This document shows positions 36,975-45,089 of a stretch of DNA of 64,000 bases, piece by piece. Made by a program: the position numbers and the translations under genes. The notes beneath the pieces were generated by a model. It saw nothing but the letters and a program-made list of their open reading frames with translations. It made no database searches and had not been told where the DNA came from. The stretch lies in contig NZ_LMCM01000009.1 in NCBI RefSeq assembly GCF_001426245.1, positions 248,001-312,000 on the forward strand. Reading direction: 5' to 3'. Position 1 is the first letter of the stretch. Each line of letters begins with the position of its first letter. Source of the stretch: Phycicoccus sp. Root101. GTDB taxonomy: Bacteria; Actinomycetota; Actinomycetes; Actinomycetales; Dermatophilaceae.

Positions 36975-36980
36975 AGCCTA
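36975..36980 (-). promoter_or_regulatory. -10 box of lpdA (leaderless)
   Basis: TAGGCT on the minus strand, 7 nt from the ATG at 36967, in the 66-bp gap after mrdA. Confidence 0.6.
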
Positions 36981-37033
36981 CTGAGTGCGGGCGCGGTCCC
37001 CCACCGGTGGTCCCGCGACGGCGGGCAAAGCTG

Positions 37034-39028
37034 TCAGGGCAGCGTGCGGAGCACGTCGTAGATCCGTCGGGCGGCGGGCGCCGCCGTCGCCCCACCGGTG
37101 CCTCCCTGCGACACGACCACCGCCACCGCGTACCGCGGCTTGTCGGCCGGGGCGTACGACACGAACCAGGCCGTGTCCTGCTTCCCGAACGCCTCCGCCG
37201 TCCCGGTCTTCCCGGCCACCGGCCACTGGTCGAGCGGGAACCCTCGGAAGGCCCCCACGCCGGTCCCCTGGCGCACCACGCCCACGAGCGCGTCCTGCAG
37301 GAAGGCCAGCGTCCCGGCAGGGAAGGTGACCTTGCCCGCGGCCTTCGGGGGGACCGGCTCGAGGCCACCTCCGGGCGCCTCGAACCCCTTGGCCACCTGA
37401 GGTGTCCAGAGCGTCCCGCCGTTGGCGATCGCGGCATACACCCGCGCCATCTGGAGCGGGGTGGCGGTCGTGTCCCCCTGTCCGATGGCGAAGTTCGCGG
37501 CGTCACCGGCCCGGAACTGGAAACCGGTGCGGCAGTTCTCGACCGCCAAGGACCTCAGGTATGCCGCGCGGCCGGGGTCCGTGGCCGCGACCTCCGGGTA
37601 GCCGGTGCGCGCGCGGGCGCAGGTATCGGTCTTGGTCGCTGCCCAGGTGGCCTGCTTCCACGCCCGGTCGGGGATCCGTCCCGCCTGCTCCCCCGGCAGG
37701 TCGACACCGGTCGCGGCCCCGAGCCCGAGCTCCTTGGCCATCGCCACGAACGGGTCCGCCGCGTCGCTCTTTGCGTCCAGGCCGCCCTGGGCCAGCCAGG
37801 ACCGGTAGGCGAAGTCGTAGAAGATCGTGTCGCAGGAGACGACGATCGCCCGGCGCAGGTCGATGGGTCCGTAGGCCCGGGACTCGTAGTTGGCGAACCT
37901 GCGGTTGCCGATCGTGTAGCTCGAACCGCACTGGTAGGTGCCGCGCAGGTCGTTCCCGGCCTCGACGGCGGCGGGGATGCTCACGACCTTGAACGTGGAG
38001 GCGGGCGGGTAGGCGCCGGCGGTGACCCGCGAGACGAGCGGCGTCCCAGCGCTCACGTCGGTGAGCGCGGCGAGCGCCTTGGTCGAGATGCCGCCGGTCC
38101 AGACGGCCGGGTCGTACGTCGGGTAGCTGGCGGCAGCGACGACGGCACCGTTCGTCACGTCGAGGACCACGGCTGCCCCCGAGTCGGCCCGGAACCCACG
38201 GGTGCGGGCCGAGGTCGCCGCCGAGCGGAGGGCCGACTCGGCCGCCGACTGGACCCGCGCGTCGAGGTTGGTGACGAGGTCCTCGCCCGGCACCGGCGCC
38301 GTGCTCGACACCTGGCCGTCGACGACGCCGCGGGGGTCCAGCGACACCGTGTCCGACCCGGGGACCCCGCGCAGCTGTGCGTCGTACTGCTGTTCCAGCC
38401 CCGCCCGGCCGACCAGGTCCAACCCGGTGACCGCGCCCCGGGAGGAGGCGACGTCGCTCCCCGAGGCCTGCCCGAGGTACCCGAGCACGTGCGCCGCGTT
38501 GACCGTCGACTGCGGGTAGTCGCGCACGGGCTGGGCGCCGACCGTCACCCCCGGGAACGTGTCGGGGTGCTCCAGCAGCCCCAAGGCCCTGGCCGGGTCG
38601 GCACCGGACACCAGCGGGACCGGGACGTACGGCGACCCGGCCCAGCACACCGGCTGCGGCGGGGCGCCCTTCGCGCCACAGAGCTGGGTGCGCCCCCAGA
38701 GCTCGTCGAACGGGACCTGCAACGCCGTGGCGATCCGTTGCACCAGCGCGCGCCCGCCGTCGCCGGCGTCGGCCAGCACCCCGCGGGAGACCGACACCAC
38801 GGTGCGGGTGGAGTTGTCGGCGAGCGGGAGGCCGTTGCGGTCGAGGATGCGCCCGCGGACGGCGGGTTCGGTCACCGTCCGGGTGTTGAGCGTGGCGGCG
38901 GCGCGCTCGTACTGGGCGTGATCACCGATCTGGACCTGCCCGAGCCGGGCCACCAGCGTGCCGACCAGGCTGAGCGCCACCAGTCCGAAGACCCAGATCC
39001 GGGCGAGGCGCGGCCGGGGGCGGTTCAC
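37034..39028 (-). CDS. mrdA: Penicillin-binding protein 2 (class B transpeptidase)
   Basis: 664 residues. One N-terminal membrane helix (about 10-32), a dimerisation domain with RGRILDRNGLPLADN, and a transpeptidase domain with S344-x-x-K347 (PPASTFK), SCD as second motif and KTGT near 607. It crosslinks peptidoglycan in lateral-wall synthesis with MreBCD. GTG start at 39028 overlaps the mreD stop (GTGA). The usual downstream partner rodA is missing; lpdA follows instead. Confidence 0.95.
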   Translation of the reverse strand: MNRPRPRLARIWVFGLVALSLVGTLVARLGQVQIGDHAQYERAAATLNTRTVTEPAVRGRILDRNGLPLADNSTRTVVSVSRGVLADAGDGGRALVQRIATALQVPFDELWGRTQLCGAKGAPPQPVCWAGSPYVPVPLVSGADPARALGLLEHPDTFPGVTVGAQPVRDYPQSTVNAAHVLGYLGQASGSDVASSRGAVTGLDLVGRAGLEQQYDAQLRGVPGSDTVSLDPRGVVDGQVSSTAPVPGEDLVTNLDARVQSAAESALRSAATSARTRGFRADSGAAVVLDVTNGAVVAAASYPTYDPAVWTGGISTKALAALTDVSAGTPLVSRVTAGAYPPASTFKVVSIPAAVEAGNDLRGTYQCGSSYTIGNRRFANYESRAYGPIDLRRAIVVSCDTIFYDFAYRSWLAQGGLDAKSDAADPFVAMAKELGLGAATGVDLPGEQAGRIPDRAWKQATWAATKTDTCARARTGYPEVAATDPGRAAYLRSLAVENCRTGFQFRAGDAANFAIGQGDTTATPLQMARVYAAIANGGTLWTPQVAKGFEAPGGGLEPVPPKAAGKVTFPAGTLAFLQDALVGVVRQGTGVGAFRGFPLDQWPVAGKTGTAEAFGKQDTAWFVSYAPADKPRYAVAVVVSQGGTGGATAAPAARRIYDVLRTLP

Positions 39029-39534
39029 GACCGGGCTCGCAGCTGCTGCTCGGCCCGGACGAGCGCGGGGACGGTGAGCGCACACAGCAGCGCGGTGAGG
39101 ACGAGCCGCACGACCGTGTCGGCCGGCGACAGCGCGGAACCGGCCAGGAGCGCCACGATCGCCCCGCCGCCGAGCAGGACCGTGGAGCACAGCACTCCCA
39201 CGACGGCCACCCAGCGCCAGGACGCCAGCCCCTCACGGCGCCCGGCCCCCGCGAGCAGGCCGCACACGGCATACGTCAGGGCGGCGGTGCCGAGTAGGGC
39301 GGACCCGGGCGGGACCAGGTCGACCACCCACCCGGCGCCGAGGCCGAGGAGGGCCCCCCGGGTGGGGCCACCGACGAGGGCGCCGGCGACGACCAGGGGC
39401 AGGACGAGGTCAGGGAGCAACAGGGGCGTGCGGGCACCGACCGCGACCGCGAGCACGGCGAGCACCACCAGCGCGGCACCCCGGACGAGGCGGACCCGGC
39501 CAGCACCGGCAGCGAGGTGAGCGGTGGTCGTCAC
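39025..39534 (-). CDS. mreD: Rod shape-determining protein MreD
   Basis: 169 residues, about five membrane helices, with LLLPDLVLPLVVAGALVGGPTRGALLGLGAGWVVDL as a typical MreD region (quoted only in outline: PDLVLPL, RGALLGLGAGWVVDL). It links MreC to the elongation machinery. GTG start immediately follows the mreC TAG, and its stop overlaps mrdA. Position between mreC and mrdA strengthens the call, since MreD sequence is poorly conserved. Confidence 0.9.
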   Translation of the reverse strand: MTTTAHLAAGAGRVRLVRGAALVVLAVLAVAVGARTPLLLPDLVLPLVVAGALVGGPTRGALLGLGAGWVVDLVPPGSALLGTAALTYAVCGLLAGAGRREGLASWRWVAVVGVLCSTVLLGGGAIVALLAGSALSPADTVVRLVLTALLCALTVPALVRAEQQLRARS

Positions 39535-40392
39535 CTAGCCACCCCCCGTGGACGGCGCGCGTGGGACGGTCCGGCCCTCAGGGACGAGCACCCCGACCAC
39601 GTCGAGGGTGGTGACGTCCACGGCTGGCCTGACACCGGCGGTCGGCACGAGGGCGGCCGGGTCGCCGTCCACCTCGGTGACCGTGCCCACCCGGAGCCCG
39701 GGGAGGTACGGCGTGCCGTCGAGGCTCCCCAACGTGGTCACCACGTCGCCGTGCGAGAGCGTCCCCCGCTGCACGGGGGTGAGGGTGAGCTCCCCCGGCG
39801 CCTGCCGACGCGGGCCGGTCGCGCCGCTGCCGACCGAGCCGAGCACCCCGGCGCCCGCCCGCACGGAGATGGTGAGGTCGGCGGCCCCGACGAGCTGCAC
39901 GTCCGCGGTCCACGGCGACACGGCGACGACGCGTCCGACGAGCCCGTCCGCGTTGACCACGGCACGGTCGATCCGCACCCCGTCCCGGGAGCCTGCGTCG
40001 ATGGTGACACGTTCGGGGCCGGCCGACCCGGCGCGGCCGACGGCGACGACCCTGGCGGGGACGAACGCCCGGCCCCTGGTCTCGGGGGCCCGCAGCAACC
40101 GCTGGAACGCCGCGGCCTCGGTCGCCTGCGCGGCCACGGTGTCGGCGGCGGTGGCCGCCCGGGTCCCGCGAACGCCGGGGTCGTCCCGGCCGACCTCCGG
40201 CCGCAGCAGCCCCTCGACCGGCCTGAGCACCACACCCGCAGCGGTGCGGACCGCGCCCGTCCCCGGCGCCCCGGCGAGGTCGGCGACGAGCACCACGATC
40301 GTGGCGAGCAGGAGGGTGGTGAGCAGTCGGCGCGACCGGTCGCTGCGCAGGGGGCGAGCGGCGGTGCGGGGCGAACGGCGGGGTCGGGGCAT
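39535..40392 (-). CDS. mreC: Rod shape-determining protein MreC
   Basis: 285 residues: a basic N-terminal tail, a single membrane helix (about 23-42), a short coiled region, and a beta-rich extracellular domain with VTIDAGSRDGVRIDRAVVN and DGLVGRVVAVSPWTADVQL, the MreC hallmark. It organises the elongasome outside the membrane. Starts 3 nt after the mreB stop. Confidence 0.95.
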   Translation of the reverse strand: MPRPRRSPRTAARPLRSDRSRRLLTTLLLATIVVLVADLAGAPGTGAVRTAAGVVLRPVEGLLRPEVGRDDPGVRGTRAATAADTVAAQATEAAAFQRLLRAPETRGRAFVPARVVAVGRAGSAGPERVTIDAGSRDGVRIDRAVVNADGLVGRVVAVSPWTADVQLVGAADLTISVRAGAGVLGSVGSGATGPRRQAPGELTLTPVQRGTLSHGDVVTTLGSLDGTPYLPGLRVGTVTEVDGDPAALVPTAGVRPAVDVTTLDVVGVLVPEGRTVPRAPSTGGG

Positions 40393-40395
40393 GGG

Positions 40396-41442
40396 TCAGA
40401 AGCGACGTGTGTCGACCAGGACGCGTTCGAGCGTCCCGAACTCCTCGATGCACCGTCCCGAACCGCGCACGACCGCACGCAGCGGGTCGTCGGCGACCCG
40501 CACCGGCACGCCCAGCTCGTGGCGCAGCCGCTCGTCGAGCCCGGGCAGCAACGCGCCTCCGCCGGTGAGGGTGACCCCGCGGTCGAGGACGTCGCCGGCG
40601 AGCTCGGGCGGGCAGACGTCGAGCGTCGCCCGCACCAGCTCGACGATCTGCAGCAGGGGCGCCTCGATGGCGCGGCGGACCTCGGGGCTGGAGATCGTCA
40701 CGGTCTTGGGCAGGCCGGTGACGAGGTCCCGCCCCCGGACCCGGGTGCTGGTCTCCTCGCGCAGCGGGAACGCCGAACCCGCCGCGATCTTGATGTCCTC
40801 GGCGCTGCGCTCTCCCAGCAGCAGCGAGTACTCGCTCTTCACGTGGGCGATGATCGCCTCGTCGAGCTCGTCTCCCCCGACGCGCAGCGACCGGGACGTG
40901 ACGATGCCGCCGAGGCTGATCACGGCGACATCGGTCGTCCCGCCGCCGATGTCGACGACCATCGAGGCCGCGGTGTCGTTGACCGGAAGGTCGGCGCCGA
41001 TCGCGGCAGCCATCGGCTCCTCGATGACGTAGACCCGGCGGGCCCCGGCCCGGACGGCGGCGTCCTCGAGGGCGCGTCGCTCGACCCCGGTCACCTCGCT
41101 CGGGACGCAGACGACCATCCGCGGACGGAACAGCCGCGACGGACGGACCTGGTCGACGAAGTAGCGCAGCATGCGCTCGGTGATGTCGGCGTCCGAGATC
41201 ACGCCGTCGGCGAGCGGCCGCACGGCGCGCACGTGGCCGGGCGTGCGGCCGAGCATCTCCTTGGCCCGCGTCCCGGCGGCCAGCAACGTGGAGGTGCCCG
41301 CCTCGATCGCGACCACCGAGGGCTCGTCCAGGACGACCCCGCGACCGCGTTCGTAGACGAGGGTGTTGGCGGTTCCGAGGTCGATGGCGAGGTCCCTGCC
41401 CCAGCCCGTCCAGCCCCTCGACCCACCACCCGTGCCACTCAC
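40396..41442 (-). CDS. mreB: Actin-like cell-shape protein MreB
   Basis: 348 residues. Actin-fold phosphate loops DLGTANTLVYERG and DIGGGTTDVAVISLGG, EEPMAAAIGADLPV, and LTGGGALLPGLDERL. It forms filaments that guide cell-wall elongation. The GTG start at 41442 is set by a TAGCAT box 7 nt upstream (minus strand, 41455-41450); a start at 41475 adds residues outside the fold. A short Gly/Ser/Trp-rich stretch precedes the first strand. First gene of mreBCD-mrdA. Confidence 0.96.
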   Translation of the reverse strand: MSGTGGGSRGWTGWGRDLAIDLGTANTLVYERGRGVVLDEPSVVAIEAGTSTLLAAGTRAKEMLGRTPGHVRAVRPLADGVISDADITERMLRYFVDQVRPSRLFRPRMVVCVPSEVTGVERRALEDAAVRAGARRVYVIEEPMAAAIGADLPVNDTAASMVVDIGGGTTDVAVISLGGIVTSRSLRVGGDELDEAIIAHVKSEYSLLLGERSAEDIKIAAGSAFPLREETSTRVRGRDLVTGLPKTVTISSPEVRRAIEAPLLQIVELVRATLDVCPPELAGDVLDRGVTLTGGGALLPGLDERLRHELGVPVRVADDPLRAVVRGSGRCIEEFGTLERVLVDTRRF

Positions 41443-41449
41443 GAGCGCG

Positions 41450-41455
41450 ATGCTA
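41450..41455 (-). promoter_or_regulatory. -10 box of mreBCD-mrdA (leaderless)
   Basis: TAGCAT on the minus strand, 7 nt from the GTG at 41442. Confidence 0.6.
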
Positions 41456-41519
41456 CGCGTGGCGTTCCGACCCACCCGGCAGCCGCGCCGGGCGGGTCAG
41501 GTCGGGTATGGCGCCCGGG

Positions 41520-42785
41520 TCAGGCGACCAGCTCGGCCTCCACCGCGCGGGGCGCGGGGACCGGGGCCCTGAGGGTGGCGCGCAGGCGCCAGGCGCCGAA
41601 CACGGCCAGCAGGCTGATCGCGATGTGCAGGCCGATGAACAGGCTGCCCATCCCGGCGCCCAGGATGACCCCGGCCACCAGCGGGCCGACCGCCGAGAAC
41701 CCGGTCTGCAGGGCCGTGAACATCCCCAGCGTGGTGCCGACCAGGCCCGACGGGGCGAGGCTGGCGGTGAGCGGGTTGAGCACGGGGGCGTACATCGTCT
41801 CGCCGACGGCGAAGATGCCGAACGTGGTCACGAACAGGACCGCCGCGAGCTCCGGGGCCAGTGACGCGGCAGCGAGCACCAGCCAGGAGATGGTCCAGAT
41901 CAGGCCGACCCCCATGAGCAGGGTGGCGCCGCTGCGCTTCGCCGTGAGGCGGACGACGAGCATCTGCAGGGCGATGATGACGACGCAGTTGACCGCCGCC
42001 GCGAGGCCGATGGTGGTCTCGTCGACGTGCAGGACGGTGAGCGCGTAGGCGGGCAGTCCGGACTCGAACTGCGCGTAGAAGCCCAGCGCCAGCGTGACCG
42101 TGATGAGGGCGGTCCACCGCAGCGCGGGGATGGCCCAGATGGCTCGCAGTGCCTCGCGCGGGCCGGCCGACCGGACGGGCTCGGGGGCCCCGGAGCCGTC
42201 GGTCGCGTCCGCGGTCGCCCCCGGTGCGGTGCCCCAGCGCGGCATACCGGCGACGAGGAGCAGGGCGGCGGAGGCCAGGAACCCGACGGCGGCGGTGGCG
42301 AAGGCCGGCCACATGCCGTCGGTGCGGTCCAGGTCGACGACGTACCCGGCGGCGAACGCGCCGACGGCCATGCCCAGGGCCTGTCCGGTGAACTGCCAGG
42401 CGAAGACGCGGCGGCGGTCGTGGCCACCGACCCAGCGCAGCACGAGGACGGACTGGGCGGGGTTGGCGGCAGTGATGCCGAGGCCGAAGACGAACATGCC
42501 GACGAGGAAGGTGACCGGGCCGTCGGCCCAGATCAGGGACGCGGCACCCGCGGCGGCGATGACCTTGGCACCGACGGCGACCAGCACCGGGGAGACGCGG
42601 TCGGCGAGGCGACCGCCGACGGGGGCGGCCAGCAGCGCGCCGACCGAGAACAGGCTCGACGCCGCGGCAGCCAGCAGCGCACCCCAGCCACGCGTGGTGG
42701 CGGCGTAGGCGTACTGGTAGGGCAGGACGGTGCCCCAGCCGAGCATGGCGATGGCGGAGGCGAGGATCAGGAGCTTTGCGCGCAT
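41520..42785 (-). CDS. MFS drug-efflux-type transporter
   Basis: 421 residues, twelve hydrophobic segments. DHA1-like features: GGRLADRVSPVLV in the 2-3 loop, GLGITAANPAQSVLVLRWVGG in the fourth helix, and an inserted cytoplasmic loop of Ala/Asp/Gly residues between the halves. Substrate unknown. Start ATG 42785. It is divergent from a MarR-family gene across an AT-rich operator region, so repression by that MarR protein and induction by a transported compound are likely. Confidence 0.85.
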   Translation of the reverse strand: MRAKLLILASAIAMLGWGTVLPYQYAYAATTRGWGALLAAAASSLFSVGALLAAPVGGRLADRVSPVLVAVGAKVIAAAGAASLIWADGPVTFLVGMFVFGLGITAANPAQSVLVLRWVGGHDRRRVFAWQFTGQALGMAVGAFAAGYVVDLDRTDGMWPAFATAAVGFLASAALLLVAGMPRWGTAPGATADATDGSGAPEPVRSAGPREALRAIWAIPALRWTALITVTLALGFYAQFESGLPAYALTVLHVDETTIGLAAAVNCVVIIALQMLVVRLTAKRSGATLLMGVGLIWTISWLVLAAASLAPELAAVLFVTTFGIFAVGETMYAPVLNPLTASLAPSGLVGTTLGMFTALQTGFSAVGPLVAGVILGAGMGSLFIGLHIAISLLAVFGAWRLRATLRAPVPAPRAVEAELVA

Positions 42786-42798
42786 GGTGTCTTCAACA

Positions 42799-42848
42799 GT
42801 TCTTCGACGTAGAATATTTCGATATCGAAATCTTAGCATCCGAAGAAC
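42799..42848. promoter_or_regulatory. Nested MarR operator dyad between MFS and marR genes
   Basis: A perfect 16-bp palindrome ATTTCGATATCGAAAT at 42816-42831 is flanked by an outer dyad, GTTCTTCG (42799-42806) and CGAAGAAC (42841-42848). Both share the exact axis 42823.5, giving a 50-bp two-tier structure. The core is AT-rich in a very GC-rich genome. It overlaps -10-like elements on both strands (TAGAAT at 42810-42815; TAAGAT on the minus strand at 42835-42830), as expected for a site repressing both divergent genes. Confidence 0.85.
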
Positions 42849-42867
42849 GCCGTGCGAGGATGACCCC

Positions 42868-43389
42868 ATGGCAGCGAGGAAGAAGGCCGGACGCACCGTC
42901 CAGGAGCAGTACCGGGAAGCGGTCGCCAGCTACGTCGCCGCGGGTGGCGACGAGTCGGTGCAGCGCGTCATCACGGCGGTGAACTCGCTCAGCCGCAAGC
43001 TCGACCAGTGGTACACCCGGCAGCTCGCCGACCTCGACCTGTCGCACGGCGAGTGGTCGGTCGTCGCTGTCCTCGCGACGTCCGAGGGACGGCCGGTCAC
43101 GCCGTCGCAGCTGGCCGACGCGAGCAACGTTGCGGCCTCGTCGATGACGCACCGGCTCGACAAGATGACGGAGCGCGGGCTGGTCCGCCGCTCCCCCGAC
43201 CCCGAGAACCGCACGCGGGTGCTCGTCGAGCTGACCACCCAGGGCTGGGAGCTGTTCGAGGCCGCGGTGCGCGAGGCCAACGTCGTCGAGTCGGACGTGC
43301 TGGCGGGCCTCAAGCGCGAGGAGCGCGACCGGCTGGCCGCGCTCCTCGAGGTGGTGATCAGCGGGCTCGACGAGATCGAGACCGCCTAG
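42868..43389 (+). CDS. MarR-family transcriptional regulator
   Basis: 173 residues. Winged helix-turn-helix of MarR type: LSHGEWSVVAVLATSEGRPVTPSQLADAS (about 65-93), recognition helix region AASSMTHRLDKMTERGLVRRSPDPENRTRVLVEL, and C-terminal dimerisation helices. The first 40 residues form an extra helical extension. A GAGGAT element ends 6 nt before ATG 42868. It is divergent from the MFS exporter and almost certainly binds the dyad at 42799-42848. Confidence 0.9.
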   Translation: MAARKKAGRTVQEQYREAVASYVAAGGDESVQRVITAVNSLSRKLDQWYTRQLADLDLSHGEWSVVAVLATSEGRPVTPSQLADASNVAASSMTHRLDKMTERGLVRRSPDPENRTRVLVELTTQGWELFEAAVREANVVESDVLAGLKREERDRLAALLEVVISGLDEIETA

Positions 43390-43396
43390 GTCGGTC

Positions 43397-43420
43397 GTGT
43401 CGCCGGCCGGACCGGCACAC
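43397..43420. terminator. Hairpin between convergent marR and ndk
   Basis: GTGT-c-GCCGG pairs with CCGGC-ACAC over a 5-nt loop, with one bulged base, just after the marR stop and before the ndk stop on the other strand. It may serve both genes. Confidence 0.5.
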
Positions 43421-43431
43421 GGGTGGTCAGG

Positions 43432-43860
43432 TCAGAGGTGCGGGAACCAGATCGCGATCTCGCGGGCGGCCGACTCCGGGGAGTCCGAGCCGTGCACGAT
43501 GTTCTCCTGGACCTTCTTGCCCCAGTCGCGGCCGAGGTCGCCGCGGATGGTGCCGGGCAGCGCAGCGGTCGGGTCGGTGGCACCGGCAAGGGCGCGGAAG
43601 CCCTCGATGCAGCGGTGGCCCTCGATGACGATCGCCGTCACCTGGCCGCTCGACATGAACTCCACGAGCGGCTCGTAGAAGGGCTTGCCCTCGTGCTCGG
43701 CGTAGTGCTCGGCGAGCTGCTCGCGGGTGGGGGTCGTCACCGCGAGCGCGGCGAGGGTGTAGCCCTTCGCCTCGATGCGGCGCAGGACCTCGCCGGAGAG
43801 GCCGCGGGCGAAACCGTCGGGCTTGACCAGGACCAGGGAACGTTCGATCTGCGTCGTCAC
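43432..43860 (-). CDS. ndk: Nucleoside diphosphate kinase
   Basis: 142 residues. Begins RSLVLVKPDGFARGL, contains GTIRGDLG and the catalytic histidine in NIVHGSDSPESA. It transfers the gamma phosphate between nucleoside tri- and diphosphates. GTG start 7 nt after TAGGCT (minus strand, 43873-43868). In other actinobacteria ndk sits between folC and mreB; here the MFS/MarR pair separates it from mreB. Confidence 0.98.
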   Translation of the reverse strand: MTTQIERSLVLVKPDGFARGLSGEVLRRIEAKGYTLAALAVTTPTREQLAEHYAEHEGKPFYEPLVEFMSSGQVTAIVIEGHRCIEGFRALAGATDPTAALPGTIRGDLGRDWGKKVQENIVHGSDSPESAAREIAIWFPHL

Positions 43861-43867
43861 GCCCGCC

Positions 43868-43873
43868 AGCCTA
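43868..43873 (-). promoter_or_regulatory. -10 box of ndk (leaderless)
   Basis: TAGGCT on the minus strand, 7 nt from the GTG at 43860. The divergent DUF998 gene has its own box 19 bp away. Confidence 0.6.
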
Positions 43874-43891
43874 CCCAGCCTGCGGTGGCAC

Positions 43892-43897
43892 TACCGT
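43892..43897 (+). promoter_or_regulatory. -10 box of the DUF998 gene (leaderless)
   Basis: TACCGT followed by six bases and the GTG at 43904. This placement selects GTG 43904 over the overlapping out-of-frame GTG at 43902. Confidence 0.55.
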
Positions 43898-43903
43898 CGC
43901 GGT

Positions 43904-44524
43904 GTGCGAGCGACCGGCGGGGCCACCAGGACGATCCCGTATGCCGCGTGGCTGGCCCAGCCTGCCTACCTCGCCGCCGAGGTGCTGCTCGCCCTGTGCG
44001 CCGGCGTCGGCTACTCCCTCGCCGACGACACGATCAGCGCCCTCGGCACGACCTGCGACTCCCTCGACGCGACCGGCTGCTCGTCGGCCGCGTGGGCCAT
44101 GAACCTCGTGTTCATCGGATTCGGCCTCCTCCAGGCGGTCGGCGCCATCCCGCTGGTGCGCGGGGCGAGCGCGCGCGAACGGGTCGTCGGCGGCCTCTGG
44201 GTCCTCGCAGGGGTGTTCTCGGTCGGCGTCGGGCTCGCCCCGGTCGACGTGCACCCGACACTGCACGCCCTCGTGGCCCTGCCGGTCTTCGTGGCACAGC
44301 CGCTGGCCCTGCTCCTGCACGCCCGCTGGCTCACGACCGGTAGGGTCCGTGTGGCCGGCACGGCGCTGGGGGTGGCCGCCCTGGCGGGTGCCGTGTCCTT
44401 CGGTGCACTGCTGGGGGCGGATGCGGGGTCCGGCGCGGCGGAACGGCTGGCCATCTGGCCGGCCAAGCTCTGGCTCCCGCTCGCCGCCCTCACCCTGGGT
44501 CGCGTCGGCGGCCGCAGCCGCTAG
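43904..44524 (+). CDS. DUF998-type integral membrane protein
   Basis: 206 residues with six or seven hydrophobic helices. It shows the DUF998 layout: an early YSLADDTISALGTTCDSLDATGC segment in the first loop and a conserved proline-histidine VDVHPTLHALVAL. Function unknown. Its TAG shares CTAG with the stop of the convergent DUF4233 gene. It is an insertion between ndk and the folC/DUF4233 group relative to the usual order. Confidence 0.75.
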   Translation: MRATGGATRTIPYAAWLAQPAYLAAEVLLALCAGVGYSLADDTISALGTTCDSLDATGCSSAAWAMNLVFIGFGLLQAVGAIPLVRGASARERVVGGLWVLAGVFSVGVGLAPVDVHPTLHALVALPVFVAQPLALLLHARWLTTGRVRVAGTALGVAALAGAVSFGALLGADAGSGAAERLAIWPAKLWLPLAALTLGRVGGRSR

Positions 44525-44913
44525 GTCGAGGCAGCCTCCTGCTGGCGACGCGCCTGGTCCTGCTCGACGCGGTGGCAGACCACCAGCGAGCCGACCCACA
44601 GCAGCAGGAAGATGAAGCCCACGATGAGCATCGCGGGCACGACGAACGCCGCGGCGAAGGTCGCCACCTGGATGAGCCAGCCGACGGTGACGCCGTAGGG
44701 GCGGCGCATCATGCCGGCGGCCACGAAGCAGAGGACGGCCAGACCGGTGCCCACCCAGAGCCAGGTGGACCCGGCGTCGTCACCGTCGGCCACCGCGATG
44801 CCGCGGGCGACGAGGGCCCCGAGGAACACGACGATGCCCTGGCCGGCCAGCACCGTCGCCAGCATCCGCCAGGTGAACTTGCCCAGCGCGCCGTAGAGGA
44901 CGATCCCCTTCAC
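44521..44913 (-). CDS. DUF4233 membrane protein
   Basis: 130 residues, four membrane helices. Characteristic segments are ATVLAGQGIVVFLGALVARG, MMRRPYGVTVGWLIQVATF and PAMLIVGFIFLLLWVGSLV. A DUF4233 gene follows folC in many actinobacteria; function unknown. GTG 44913 overlaps the stop of a 32-residue upstream frame (GTGA), and SD GGGAGG is about 8 nt upstream. The stop overlaps the convergent DUF998 stop. Confidence 0.82.
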   Translation of the reverse strand: MKGIVLYGALGKFTWRMLATVLAGQGIVVFLGALVARGIAVADGDDAGSTWLWVGTGLAVLCFVAAGMMRRPYGVTVGWLIQVATFAAAFVVPAMLIVGFIFLLLWVGSLVVCHRVEQDQARRQQEAAST

Positions 44914-45008
44914 CGGCGGTTCCTCCCGTTGTCGCGGAACTTGGTCAGCAGCCAGAACGCCACGGCGACCACGGCCACCAGGAGGACCAGCTTGGCGAGG
45001 GGGTGCAT
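44910..45008 (-). CDS. 32-residue single-span membrane peptide coupled to DUF4233
   Basis: MHPLAKLVLLVAVVAVAFWL plus LTKFRDNGRNRR: one hydrophobic helix and a basic cytoplasmic-type tail. The ATG is 6 nt after TAGGCT (minus strand, 45020-45015), the same leaderless layout as neighbouring genes. Its TGA overlaps the GTG of the DUF4233 gene, so both products are translated together. No function is known. The promoter geometry plus the overlap make it a credible gene despite its size. Confidence 0.65.
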   Translation of the reverse strand: MHPLAKLVLLVAVVAVAFWLLTKFRDNGRNRR

Positions 45009-45014
45009 GGGACG

Positions 45015-45020
45015 AGCCTA
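45015..45020 (-). promoter_or_regulatory. -10 box of the 32-residue peptide/DUF4233 transcript
   Basis: TAGGCT on the minus strand, 6 nt from the ATG at 45008. Confidence 0.55.
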
Positions 45021-45089
45021 AGGCGTCCCGCACGGGCGTACTGTCAGTGCACGGAGCCACTCAGGCTTCCTAGCGCTGGGAGCACAGCC

